NCBI GenBank assembly: GCA_963969595.1
Contig: OZ018413.1
Location: forward strand, 5,112,711 to 5,176,710
Origin: Neckera pumila
Taxonomy: Eukaryota > Streptophyta > Bryopsida > Hypnales > Neckeraceae
Direction of reading: 5' to 3'
DNA: 64,000 nt
A program made the position numbers and the translations under genes. Positions 23,161-35,125 of this stretch are shown one piece after another. The notes beneath the pieces were generated by a model. The model did not search any database and had not been told where the DNA came from. It was given only the letters and a program-made list of their open reading frames with translations. Every line of letters begins with the position of its first letter. Position 1 is the stretch's first letter.

Positions 23161-26100
23161 ATGGTACGTTCCTTCTACATCGTGGTGTAGAATTTTTCCA
23201 CCGCTTTTCAACGAACCGTTTTGGTTTTGGTTTCATGGTTAGGTCAGTCTGGGGTTTCTTGAATAGTGTTTGGATTGATTGATGATTGGAAATTTTCTTG
23301 CAGGAGGACGGCAAACTCGATGTGAAGATCGAGGCGTTGCTGAATGAAGAAAAGCAAATGCGTCTTGCTGCGGATGTCCCGGGCACAAGGAAGGTGGTGC
23401 TTGAAATCATCCAGTTGTGCTATGAAGCCAAGGCGTGGAAAACGCTCAACGAGCAAATTCTGCTTCTCTCGAAGCGACGGTCGCAACTTAAGCAAGTAAG
23501 CTCTTGCTGCATTTTGGTGAAATTTGGAGGTAGCGCCTCTCTTGCACGGGTTAGAAGATATGGCAATTTTAGACCTATTTTTTCATGTCATCTTTGAGGG
23601 TCGTGATGGGGATTCTACACGCAGCTTCTCTCGCTTGAATCGCTTGAATCGCCGGGTGCATTCTTCTAGGTTGTAATTAGGGTTTTATACAGAGGGTCCT
23701 CCTTGATAGTAAACGATTAAATTTAGAATTTGAATGCCCTGGTTGCATCTGTCTGCTCGACGGTGCATCTTTCTGATCGAGGACAATTCAGATGAGGATA
23801 GTTACCAACCACACGACGGTGCATCTGTCTGCTCGAGGATAGTTGAGAGGATAGTAACCCTACCTTAATTCATCGAACAGGTTTTTGTCAAATGACATTG
23901 TACCATGGAGCTCCTTACACTGCCAGGACCAATTGCAATAGGCTTATGGTATGACGCTGATGGTGATGTGCAGGCCGTGACTGCGATGGTGCAGCAAGCT
24001 ATGAAGTACATAGATGAAGCCCCGACTGTAGAAGCTCGCATTGAGCTGATTGAGACTCTCAACACTGTGTCTGCTGGGAAGGTGCTACTTTCATCTTTGT
24101 CTACTTTTTATGTTTATTTCTCTGTGGTGAATTATTGTATTGCTTACCGGTTAGAAGTATCTATGCTGATGGATTGTGTATGCTACCGACAGATATATGT
24201 TGAGATAGAGAGGGCACGACTAATCAAAAAACTAGCAAAGATCAGAGAAGAGCAAGGGCAAATTGCTGAAGCTGCGGATTGCATGCAAGAAGTGGCGGTA
24301 TGTGACCTTATCTTCTGATTTTGATGGATTGGAGTATGTGATGTTGTAAGTGACCTTTAAAATATTGATGCCATCAGAGTTGGGAAGGTGGTCTATGCAG
24401 CTTGGTAACCGCATTCGAAAGTTCTGATTTAGGTCGGTATTTGTTTGCGCAGGTGGAGACTTTTGGTGCCATGGCTAAGACTGAGAAGATTGCTTTCATT
24501 CTTGAGCAGGTACAGACGTTATTTTGTCTGCAAGCCTTGATTCACCAGCTAGTTTAAATCTAGTTTGAATGGTGGCTTTCACTTCGGTATTTACAAGTGC
24601 CATTCTTTCGTTGAAGTGTTACTGACAGGATGGTGGTGGGACAGGTTCGGCTTTGCCTCGATCGCAAAGATTTTATTAGGGCTCAGATATTGTCCAGAAA
24701 GATCAATCCTAAGAGTTTCACTGAAACTGCTAGACAAAAGAAGAAGGCGAAGGAAGCGGAGAGTATAATAGAGGAACCAGCTCCCGATGTGCCAACACTC
24801 TCTGAGTTGAGGCGGATTTACTACGAACACATGATCAGGTTTGGACTGGTGCCTATTCTTTCTATATATTGTGAGGCTTTGTAGGAGACTATTTATCTTT
24901 GCTCTAGTTTTGAAGTGGCAAGCTATTCTTATTTTTTTACGGATGTTTGGGTGTGTTTTTCTGAGAAAATTCAGGCATTTTGGGTATTTGTAATGGCATA
25001 TTTGTGAGTATTGTGATGTTGACTCTGCAGGTACTATGCACATAACCAAGAGTATCTGGAGATGTGCCGGAGCTATCAGGCTATATATGAAGGTCTAGTG
25101 AAGAGTGAGGCAGAGACTTCTGATACAGCGATGGCCGTGGAAGGGCAGCCAGAGTGGGTTCCGGTGAGTACATGAGTCCTCTTGATTTCAAAGTGATAAA
25201 ATTTTGGGACACTAAGGTTAGCTGAAGACGAATTTTTATCTTCTATTACAATTTCTGAATGTTGCACTAACGTTGACTTGGTGTCTTAGATTTTGAGGAA
25301 GATATGTTGGTACTTAGTTCTGGCTCCTCATGATCCCATGCAATCAAGCTTACTGAACAGCACTCTTGAAGACAAGAAGTTGTCCGAAATCCCTAAATTT
25401 CAGTACGTTTCTTATCCATTTCTATTGCATTAGGAGTGAAGTTTACCATAAGTAGGGACCATTGTTTGGAAGGTTGGGTGTGGGATATGACTACGTTGCT
25501 TGGAGCGAGGTTTTAATGAAATGTCGTAACATGGATGTGGCTTTTACCTTAAGGCAATCTGGCTATATCTTCTCTAATTCTTTGGCGTAGGTTGGCCAAG
25601 AATATTTGGGATTGACAGATATTTTCTTTCTACCTTGAAAACGTGTCAATAAATAGCTTGATCGTTGAAAACTATACGGTTTTATTGTCGTGGTTGCAGA
25701 GCTCTGCTGAAGCAGTTCGTAACAATGGAAGTGATAAGGTGGGACCGCTTTTGGGAAGATTACAAGAGTGAGTTTGAACAGGAAGTTAATTTACCTGGTG
25801 GTTCCCTTGGGGATCAGGCAGCTGAAGATCTTCGCCAACGAGTCATTGAACATGTAAGTATTCTGTTCTGATCTCTCTAAACTCGAATCCTGCTAGGTTG
25901 ATTTGGAAGAACTTTGACCAAATTTTGGTTTGAATCAATCGATCTATTCAGGGAAGAGTTTCTGTGACTAAATTTGCTCTTTTATTACAGAACATCTTGG
26001 TGGTTTCCAAATATTACTCAAGAATCACATTGACGAGGCTGTCCGAACTCTTGTGCCTCACTGCTCAGGTATCAACTGTGAAACTTACGCTTTTGTTTTA

Positions 26101-26584
26101 TGGTTGTTTACTATTGGCTCTATCCGTCTCCTGCTTTGTTGAATGGCATCATGGGCTTCATTTCGTATTCGTTTTCATGAGACAATAAAAGGAACAAATT
26201 ATTTACACGTGACACGCTGCTAGAAGTCTCCAGCTTTGAGAATGGGGGCTCTTCCAGGACTAGCCATATTTGCTTTTTTGTCTACTTGTAGTGCAGACAA
26301 TAGGGGAGAGACACCTGCAGGGTTCTATCATTTTGTGTTCTTATATTATGATCATGTGACAGGAAACGGAGAAGCACCTCTCAGACATGGTGGTTTCGAA
26401 AGCCTTGATTGCCAAGGTTGATAGACCAGCAGGTGTGGTCTGCTTCACCAGCAAAATGGATAGCAATGACGTTCTAAACTCTTGGGCTGTTAACATTGAG
26501 AAGTTGTTGGACCTTGTTGAGAAGAGCTGCCACCAGATTCACAAGGAAACCATGGTTCACAAAGTCACACTAAAAGTACAGTGA
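23161..26584 (+). CDS. RPN5: 26S proteasome regulatory lid subunit RPN5
   Basis: Eleven exons give 452 aa: 23161-23163, 23304-23495, 23974-24081, 24193-24297, 24453-24509, 24645-24838, 25031-25163, 25290-25402, 25700-25853, 25991-26068, 26363-26584. It matches RPN5/PSMD12 throughout: [79 protein letters not shown], and a C-terminal PCI domain ending [23 protein letters not shown]5 is a helical-solenoid plus PCI scaffold protein of the 19S lid, next to the deubiquitinase RPN11. Length is close to the usual 440-460 aa. The first coding exon is ATG alone; an in-frame ATG at 23286 exists, but it lies in intron 1 upstream of a good acceptor. Confidence 0.97.
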
Positions 26585-28126
26585 TCATTGCTAGACCTTT
26601 AGAGGTAATTTACCTCACTGATACCCCTTAGTTTCTTGGTATCATGTGAGCAGTGTCAAGTGCTCCTAACACTTTACCTCCGTGTAGCTTTGGACAGCGG
26701 TTCTTTGAAAAGAACCGTCGGTTGTTGGTTGTCCATTAGCGGAGTTTGTGATATTCAGCTGCAGCGATGGTGACTGCAACATTTTCCAGCTTTTCGCAGG
26801 CCCAACTTTCCATGGACTTCTGGTTTATGCTGTGGAAGTTGAATCTTTTATCAATTTTCTGGTAATCCACTGTCGGTGCCACAACTGTGATGGTCCAATT
26901 GTACGAAAACCCATTTGTTCTATTTTTCCTGGTTTTGTAATTCTCATGGACAAGAATACTTTGGAATTCAACATGTCTGGGTGTGCAGGTCTAAATCTTG
27001 GTAAAGTGGCACTGAGTTTGTAACCAAAATTTTGCTCAACATAGATATTTAGCTTTCATTTTTCATCCAAATAGAACTACCATGAAGGTGATGGACATTG
27101 TTAACGCTCAAGGAAGTTTCTAAAAATTCTGATGAATTTTTTCATACAGTTTTCCAACATATTATCAAAAAGTTCAAGTTATGGGTCACACATTTTTTAT
27201 GAATGGTGCAGTTTTACCTTCAGGAAGGGTTCAAAAAAACTTAATTTTGAAGTTAGGCACTGTAATTTTGAAATGAATTGGGCTGAAATTTTTGGAATGC
27301 GGTATAGGGACATTGCAGGATTTGAAGGGCTAGAAGGCTAGAAAGCAAATGGAATAAAGTATGGAATTGAAGTGTTTATTTGTGTAGTAAATCCAAGAAG
27401 ATATTTGGCATAGTTCAATTATTATCTTGGAACATCTCATTACTATCATACTATTTCATAGTGTGCCTTGTGCCATTGCTATAGTCAAAATAAAGTGCCC
27501 TTTGCCACTGCAATAGTCAAAATAAAAATTAAAGTAATTTTCTAATTTTTAAAACCGAAAAAAAAAAATCAAAATTCAATAACTTTCACACCGTGGGTCC
27601 AAATGCTACGAAACCAAGCCTGTGCACCCCTCCTCGCCAAGGGCTTTCCAACGGTACTAAGCACAAGGCCGAGGGACACACAGTTTGGAAGATCTCACCG
27701 TAACAAACAAAACAAAACAAAACAAACAGCTTATCTTCAAGGTTTGGAAACCTAAAATTTGAAGTGACGCATTCAATATAGACCATCATTCTTGAATACT
27801 TGATGTTTGGACCACCATGGGGTAAATTCTACAATCAAATTTCATATCTATACCATTACAAAAAATGTGATTGTTTATAAAGCCTTTATGTTGTGGTTGT
27901 TGTAAGAAAATATGGTAACCATTTTAGTTGTATAATATGAACATTATGGATACACTTTATGTTGGTCTGGGTGGTCTAGCAACCCATTTAGTATTTGGAT
28001 AGCAGACATCAAAAAGTCTTAAATAATTCATACTTTGTCAGAAAATTATAATCTCAATTGCTACCGCCTTTGTCTAAATTTATCTAAGCTAAATAAATGT
28101 AGTAAAAAATTTCAGCCATCCCATGA
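26585..28126. other. RPN5 3' flank and intergenic repeats
   Basis: Just after RPN5 there is a hairpin, CGGTTCTTT with AAAAGAACCG, at about 26697-26716, probably in its 3' UTR. The 26748-27023 open frame has no family signature and lies in that flank. From about 27930 the sequence matches the interior of the MITE at 21278-21723. Otherwise nothing is recognised. Confidence 0.45.
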
Positions 28127-28494
28127 GGTCATCAAGCACATACACGGAGCAGAAACCCCGTTCACACGGATATTGGCTGCAAGGCCCACTTTTTGCGAAG
28201 AACACCGGATAAGCCTACTTGGAGTCTTGGACACGTTGCTTCGTCGGCCTATACCGCCACCACTTTGCTTTCAAATCCCTGCAATCACAACCTTTGTTGC
28301 ACAGCAAGCTTTGAGTTTGTCTATCCGAACAAAGCAGTCTGCTTTCCACTTGCTCACTTCAGACTGCATTGAACTTCCTGTTCCGACCAAACTTTGTAGA
28401 GTTTTGAAAGTTGCAAGAAGCAGCTCTACATTGTTACAGGTGAAGAGATTTGGAGATTTTTGAAGTAACCCAATTGTGGAATCCTTCTGAAGGT
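28127..28494 (+). other. Probable 5'-UTR exon of the plastid-protein gene
   Basis: This GC-richer block ends at a good donor (GAAG then GTATGT at 28495). An acceptor TCTGCAG lies at about 29193, just before the ATG at 29212, suggesting a leader intron of about 0.7 kb. The 142-codon frame across it starts inside repeat DNA and shows no recognisable domain, so I read it as untranslated leader or promoter. Confidence 0.4.
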
Positions 28495-29211
28495 ATGTCC
28501 TAGCTTGTTTCTGTGAGTTTGCATTTGCGTTCGTGGTTTTGGTTGTTTCTCTGTCGTTTTGAGGAGCACTTTTGTGTTGCTTTGGGAAGCCCTTCTCGGA
28601 TGTGAGGAAATTCGGTAATTAATTCTTACACTGAGACAGAGATATATATGTGTGTTCTCATAACCCCCTCCTGTCAATTTCATTGCCACATGCTGCATTG
28701 CGGTTTAGAGTCAATGAATCATCCTCCACACACTCTTTGAGAGAGTCGTAGTTTTCAAGATATGAGAGTTTGATCTCTAGTTTAGAAGAGAGGGTTATGT
28801 CGAGTGACTGACTTGGTCTCCGGCCCTCAATCCACTTTTCGAGTACACAAAGCAGATAATATAAATGTGTCTACGTTTGTTTTTGTTTGTTTGGGAGAGG
28901 TTGTGATTCATAAATCTGTGTTCAATGTGAACTCTCGCGTGAGCCCAGGAGTACACTCACGGCTCTATGTCCAATAACTTGAGCCTTCCCATTCTTCAAG
29001 GTTATCAGTCTTCCAATTTGGGGTAGCTAGTAAAGGTAGAAGGTAGAGGATACTATTTACATTCTTTACTGTAAGCATTTTAACATCTGATGTGATAGTG
29101 CAGTGGAAGAAACATTGAAATTGCACAAGAAACTCAAGACACATTCCAATCCTCTTTATATTCTTACTTTTAGGGCATGAGTTTTGTCTGCAGATTCAAA
29201 GTTTTTGAAAG

Positions 29212-31949
29212 ATGGCAGTTGCTAATCACGCCCTTTTATTTCATCATTACGGAGCATTAATTCATGGAGCAGGAAGTCCAAGAACAAGCAACATAAAGAG
29301 AACAGCACTCTCTCAAACAACCGGCTTGTTGCCTATGCCTCGACACCTTTGCCACAGGAAACGAAACCTACCAGCAAAGAATAATCGGTCTTTTACTGGT
29401 AATTCTTTGGTATTGTGGCTACCTTATTTTCTCAATTTTCTTCATTCGAAGACAAAACTCACGTACTTGTCGTGAGATTTCCGTCCAGATTGAGGCAATT
29501 TGTCATTTATTTTTATTGTTCTCGAAATTTTAGCCACCTAATTTTCCATCCACATTTGACAACAAGTGGGTATTGTTGATCTCGGCATTAGCTGCTCTTC
29601 AAAATTTGTAGAAAGACTGACCCTAATCTAGCCTGCAGCTACAGCCAGGTTGGGCGAGAGGGAGATGAATGTGGAAGATGAGATGCAAGGTTTGGTGCGG
29701 CAAGCTTCCTTGCAGGTATGATGTGTTGAATAATGTTCTTGCTTTCTCTCAATCCGTTTGTTCTCTTCTTACCAGTGCCCCACCTTGTGGGCAGAAAAGC
29801 TTTGGTGAAGTTAGACGTTGCAGTGACTTGTAGACACAAATGACATTGAGATATGGAATGGGAGATGCCTTGGAAGTGAATTTAGATCTCAAAATGAGCT
29901 TTCCTAAAACAACAAGCTCAGGGTGTGGAGCATGTGAACAATTTGAAAAGGGGATGGTGGACACTAGAGGTAGCAATACAACTGTGGTTTGGAAGCCTGT
30001 TTGATCTCTCTGGTGAGTGAGCTCTAGGAGTGAGCTCCCCAATGAAAGCACACTCCTCAAATGCTTAAAGTTAGGGAAAGTTCTTCTCTTGCATTAAATC
30101 TATCAAAATAATGTGGCTCCTTACAGTCTATAATGTTAATTCTTCTCGTCTATAGTGTCGGTTCTGATAGTCTATATCGTGACTCTTGTCGCGGGTGGTT
30201 CTGATTGTTTCTAATGCCGGTTCTCATTGTCGATATCGTGAATTCTGATAGTCTTTAATGTCGTTTTAATGTCTTTTCTGATAAGCTATAACGTTGCTTC
30301 TGATAGTCTAGAACGTCAGTTCTATTAGTCTATACCATCTTCTCCTCGTCTATAACTTCGGTTCTGATAGTCGATATTGTTTGCAAATTGTTTGCAAAGT
30401 ACAGGGTACGGAGCATGCGAACAATTTGAAAAAGGGAGGGTTGACACTAGGGGTAGCAATGGCAGGGTGGCTTGGAAGTTATCAGCCCATGGATTATGCC
30501 ACAGCTGCCGAGTCCTTGGAAGCTGTAACGGAGGTGGTCAAAAAGACTGCACCAGAGTGGGTGGCGCCCTTCGTTCTGGCTGTCCCAGTGGTCTCCTATC
30601 TGCTCTTCACCTTGTACCGTAGCAAGGTTGGTGATTCTTTTCTCCCGTTGGGGCGCCTTTGCAGAAAGAGTTTTTCAAATTCTAGGAATTGATCACCGGG
30701 TATTGATCACTGTAATGCCAAGTCCAGGGTTCAATGCAACCCTGTTGCGCCAGTCAAAAAAGGATTAATCCTTTGATGTTGTGGAGGGCAACAAGTGTCT
30801 GACGAATGATTTCAAGGTTCATAGAAAAATGAAGAATGACACGTATTCATCAAGTAATTGAATCCTTTTTTTGTTGTGAACCCAATAAGGACAAATGTTG
30901 AGGCCCCAGAGTGGTAGATGGATGACTTTCAAGGTTGCTGTAGAAATTAAGAATGCACCGATTGGGTCAAAGAATGGGATCATTTTTGGTTGACTACCTT
31001 GGTAATAGGTCTCGACCTTTCAAGGTTCAGTTTTTGGCATCCAAAATTGCCAAAAGAAGGATTTTGAGTATGGTTCTTATTATTAAATTGTCTAATTTGT
31101 TGTTGGATCTCCGTTGGGAGGCAAAAGGGATTCTAGTTTCTATTAGCAAGTAATTTCTTTTTAACTCAACTTGAATGAACTATGCATTTTCAAATTAGTG
31201 AAAATTGGTGTACCCAAAAACAACCCTAGGCTCCTATGAATAGAGGTTGTACATTTTAGACAAAAATTTGTAGGGTTTGTTTTAGAAATGGTTTGCGTTT
31301 TGATACAGTTACCTTATTTTCTCCTAATCTTTCTCCTCATCTCATTTCCGAGTAGAATGAATTGACATTATGTTTGATTATGCTGTTGAGCTTTGCAATT
31401 CTCAAGCATTTTCTAGTCCATAACGCTAAGTCCCGTGTTCATTGTCTCATTGACCAGGCACGAGAAGATTATGAACCAACAATCCTTCTCTTACTTCTAA
31501 GCCCTTAGTTCAACCCAATTGAATGTATTTATTGAGTAGAATGACTTAGCCGATAATGTTCAATCATATTCTCAAGCCTCCCATCTCTTACACATTTGGC
31601 AAATCCATTGTATACATGACCGCGGACCGCGGAATACAATGGTTTGTGTCGGACAGCAGCTGGAATTTTGATCAATTGATGATTTGCAGGTCAATCCCTA
31701 CGCAAAACTTACAGACTGGGCGTTTGGGCTTGTTGCAATGGCGATTCTTGGCAACCTTATTCTCATTGCAACTGTCGGGGTAAGCTCGCTGACAACCATA
31801 CTTATGTACATTAAGAACAGCCAAAAACAGAGAATTGATTTTGAAATTTGCTTGTCTACTTCAACTCCAAAACTTGAAGGGATACAATCTAGCACCACAG
31901 CTAAACGATGATGTGTTTTCCTTTGTACTCTCAGGTGCGGTTGTATTAG
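29212..31949 (+). CDS. Plastid-targeted two-helix membrane protein, family not recognised
   Basis: Five exons join in frame to 196 aa: 29212-29398, 29639-29715, 30405-30626, 31690-31779, 31935-31949. The first 62 residues are rich in Ser/Thr/Arg/His and nearly free of acids, like a chloroplast transit peptide. A charged stretch (ATARLGEREMNVEDEMQGL) follows. The C-terminal 60 residues hold two predicted helices, about 141-158 (VAPFVLAVPVVSYLLFTL) and 171-192 (WAFGLVAMAILGNLILIATV), joined by a short YRSKVNPYAKLTD loop. The terminal VRLY is encoded by a 15-nt last exon. The shape suggests a small thylakoid or envelope protein, but I cannot name it. Introns 2 and 3 contain a decayed exon copy, a minisatellite and a hairpin. 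Confidence 0.75.
29917..29997 (+). pseudogene. Decayed partial copy of exon 3 in intron 2
   Basis: About 80 bp (CAGGGTGTGGAGCATGTGAA onward through GGTAGCAATACAACTG and GGTTTGGAAG) align with the first 80 bp of the true exon 3 at 30402-30482, with roughly a fifth of positions changed. It keeps an AG at its start. Changes break the protein match after the first third, so it is most likely a duplicated exon fragment now lost to the intron. Confidence 0.65.
30119..30385. repeat. Minisatellite of GTCTATA(A/T)(C/T)GTCGGTTCTGATA units in intron 2
   Basis: About ten imperfect units of 20-25 bp built on GTCTATAACGTCGGTTCTGATA run up to within 20 bp of the exon 3 acceptor. The array lies between the decayed exon copy and the real exon, as if both arose by local slippage or unequal exchange. 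Confidence 0.75.
31605..31641. other. Hairpin with doubled CCGCGG in intron 3
   Basis: CCATTGTAT is followed about 20 nt later by its inverse ATACAATGG, enclosing two CCGCGG sites one base apart. The loop can itself pair, making a compact GC-capped stem in an AT-rich intron, about 50 nt upstream of the exon 4 acceptor. Confidence 0.5.
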
Positions 31950-32216
31950 GAGAAAATCAGCTCTCAAGTGGTGAATCAGCTCTCAAGCTTCATAACTGAC
32001 GCAGTGTACTGAACTGAGGGAAGAGGTTATTGCTTTTTTGAGATAGTTTTGAGATATGAAATTATGAAGTGTGAGAACAAAATTTGAACGAAGTGTACAA
32101 CAGTCTCTGTTTGAGCCACTACTGAAACCAGTTTGGTCACAATAAGATTCAAGGACAAAATTTCCCCTGCAGTTTAAAAGTGGTACTTTCACCTATAATC
32201 TACAACTGTCTTTTTT

Positions 32217-32247
32217 TATTTTATTTTATTTTATTTTATTTTAATTT
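32217..32247. repeat. (TTTTA)n microsatellite
   Basis: Five to six TTTTA repeats follow the plastid-protein gene, in its 3' flank. Confidence 0.8.
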
Positions 32248-32550
32248 TCACGTACTGCGTAACGTCTGTCACCACAACTATGCAGGTTGTATGCAGGTAT
32301 AAGTTAGTTTGATGGACGACAACTCAGAAAGCAGGGTTGACGCAGCACGGAAGGCTGTCAAAGCTTACCGGTAGATGTCATTTGACAAATTCCTCTTCCC
32401 CTTTTTCTGACATGGAACTAATGTTGAGATCGCTGATCAAGTGAGCTCTTCCAAATGAATGGCGATGTTTAGGGTTATAATCATGGGTTGCGCAAGTGTT
32501 TTTTATTTCTTCTTTGAGGCTTTTTTTTTTCAGTTTCACTTCCACTTTAA

Positions 32551-32767
32551 CCCCTGAGCACCCATTGCGTGCTTACTAAAATCTAGACCCTTTTGAACTC
32601 ATTCCAATCATACTATCATCTAACAAGAGATCTACATAAAATAACCGTACCGATTGCTAGTGGAGACAAGCCCGGAGCTCAAGGAAAAGGGACACGTCCT
32701 TTGACCGTACCATTGAAAAGATTATAGATTTCAAGAGACATGATCCCGTCTCTGGGGCGCTCAAGGG
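32551..32767. mobile_element. Short TTAA-flanked element, family B
   Basis: A 217-bp element with TTAA on both sides (32547-32550 and 32768-32771). The left end CCCCTGAGCACCC matches the inverse of the right end (CCCTTGAGCGCCCC) at 11 of 13 positions. The same end sequence, with TTAA, closes the block at 53938. The termini resemble those of family A but the interior is different, so this is a second TTAA-targeting MITE family. Confidence 0.65.
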
Positions 32768-32929
32768 TTAAGCATTTGAAGCAATACGTATTGTGCTTTT
32801 TAGGTGGTGCTCACGGCTGCACGTATCTTTAGGGCTCACTTGACAGATCCGAGCCCTTTGGGTACAAATGTACAATAACCAAACTCTTGGAAACCACTTT
32901 GGGATCAAATTTATGTTATCTATGTACAA

Positions 32930-33222
32930 ATTTTGTATGCAATCATTCAAAGTGAGATATTGAAGGGACAGCAGACAACCCAATTCCATTCAAAGATAGA
33001 GATATTTAGCCCAAGTCATACTTACTAATCGAAGGGCAACTAATTGTGTTAGTGTTTTTTCGTATTGTCTACCACAAGTAATTGTCACATGATTCTAAAT
33101 AGGGGACACTTGCCTTTGGTAGTCACAAGAAAATAACGTAAATAGAAGAGTTGTTATTAACAAAATTCAGTGTGGTTATTAGACAAAATTAAATCCCTAA
33201 TGATTTAGTATACTCTACCTTA
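32930..33222. mobile_element. Right part of a TAAGGTAGAGG MITE copy
   Basis: Contains ACAGCAGACAACCC and CCATTCAAAGAT as in kinase intron 12, and ends TTTAGTATACTCTACCTTAA, the inverse of that family's terminus. Family A copy A2 is inserted exactly at this TTAA end. The left end is not defined. Confidence 0.5.
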
Positions 33223-33223
33223 A

Positions 33224-34094
33224 CCCCTAAAGGACCATTGTCCATTTGGGGGACAAATGGGATTTTGGGCAGGTACCTACGGGTTGAACTTTTGTCGTGA
33301 TTTTCTGAAACATTTTTTGAAGATAGAAAAATTGATAAGCTTCGTGGGAATATAATTTTTTTTTCAATCGGTGCTCGGGAACAAAAGTTATGCCCAGATA
33401 AGCTCAAAACAAGGGAGAGCGGGCAGCAAAAAAAATTTGCAAAATTTTTTTTTTAAATTTTTTTTCCTTATAGATTATATTTTTGCCTATTTGGAAAGCT
33501 TTGATTCATTTCATTTGGATTTGTTATGAGAAAGTTATGGACAATCTTGATGCATTTTGGAATGCAATTTTTGCAATTTTTCTAAAAAAGAAGTTCCACA
33601 TGGTTTAGTTTTCTTGCTAGAACGATCTCACCATTGGGATTAGTGCATTTTAATTCCATCTAAAAGATTTTTAGATTTTAGATTTTCCTTCTATCTTGTA
33701 CTATCTTCTACTTAACAATTTTTTTAAGAATGAAAATTAAATTTTTTTGAATTTCTTTTTTTTCCCTAGACTCTTGACTCAATTCTCCACTATAAAGATT
33801 TAAAGCTCAAAACTCTGTAGTGTAAAAAATTTAAGTTAAAAATGTTCAAACTCAAAAAATCTAGTCCCGCAATGTGCTGAAAATCTTGTTTTTTTCACTT
33901 TGAACGCAGATATCTTGCAATCTATGCAGTCAAAAATTCTGAAATTTTTTCCACACATTGTCATACTAGTTAGGTATAAGATCTAATGGTTGGATGTGCA
34001 AAAAAAATAATTTTCAAATTTTTTTTACTCTTTGCTGTAGAAATGGTAGTTTTGAGAGTTCTTTGGCAGGAAAAAGGCCCTGGTCCTTTAGGGG
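33224..34094. mobile_element. Family A TTAA element, copy A2 (inverted relative to A1)
   Basis: Left TTAA at 33220-33223; the right flank is TGAA, one change from TTAA. Ends are CCCCTAAAGGACCATTG and CCCTGGTCCTTTAGGGG. It carries the family interior in reverse order, including GGGCAGGTACCTACGGG, and TCTACTTAACAATTTTTTTA, AATGTGCTGAAAATC further on. 871 bp, non-coding. Confidence 0.8.
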
Positions 34095-34098
34095 TGAA

Positions 34099-35125
34099 TT
34101 TTGAACTCATCATGAGTCCCAAATCTACGTCTTGATAGGATGAAAAGGTTCATTCCTTGTTTCTACATAAACTATAAAAATCATTCATCAAACACTTTTG
34201 AGTCCTCCACAACATCACAAGATTAACCTTGTAACATCATTGCAGTCCGATGGCTGATAGAGAATCCTTCTATGTCTATATAAGACAAAAGTATGGATGT
34301 TTGTCCTTGGAATTTGCCCCAATAGTTTGACCTCCAATGAAATGCTCTTGGTTTTGTTTTTTTAAGCAAACGATTCTCACGGTACCCAAAAGGATGATTT
34401 CCACGGTGACCAACCTAGCTAGCGTTCCAAGGTTAATGTTGTCCTACGCAACTGCAATAAGATATATTTGAAACCTGCAACCTTGCTTGCTTCAAGCCTG
34501 GTCCCGAGGTAAGAGATGTTGTACGAAGTTCCAGTTGTGATGTTGCAGGGCCGGCCGGTTTGTCATATGTCACGAGATTAGTGGCAGGGTGAGCTGTTGG
34601 GTTATCCCTTTGCCGAAGTTAGGACACTGATCCACATTAAGTTTGTAGATTATGTAAGGTAGTATGCTCTTAAAGCGACCAATTAAGCCTACCTAACTCA
34701 TCATTGATAGTAGAACATACTTCATGTCAGTCCTTCCTAGATACGGGTCGCAATTAGAACACGGTTGGTTTTAGGTGTAGTTACCTAACGGCACTGCATT
34801 GGAGGATGACGGAAGTTGTGAGTCTACACCCTAAACTTAAACTTATGTTATGGCATGAAAAAATTAAGTAGAAACCGAGCGAAATTTAGCTAGTTTTGGG
34901 ATTGTTGGTACTGAAGGGCGAGTACAAAGTCATGTGATTGTAAGGTATGTGCAACGGAACTACACACAATAGTGAAATTAGATTGCCTTATCAATTAGCT
35001 TGCCTTTTATTTGAGATAAATGATCCATGACTCAATTATCTCCACATCACATGGAGGTGCATGCAACTTTCTGAACTGGGCCTTGAACTAGTGCACCAAT
35101 TTATGCCATACACATGGCTTTGGAT
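34099..35125. other. Intergenic DNA, nothing recognised
   Basis: Moderately AT-rich, without exon chains, tandem repeats or terminal inverted repeats that I can support. A GGCCGGCC dyad near 34550 is an isolated palindrome. Confidence 0.4.

Noticed and set aside
28035..28463. A 142-codon open frame with a moderately complex translation
   Set aside because: Its first third lies in MITE-derived repeat, it has no recognisable domain, and the rest ends at a donor feeding a plausible leader intron of the plastid-protein gene.
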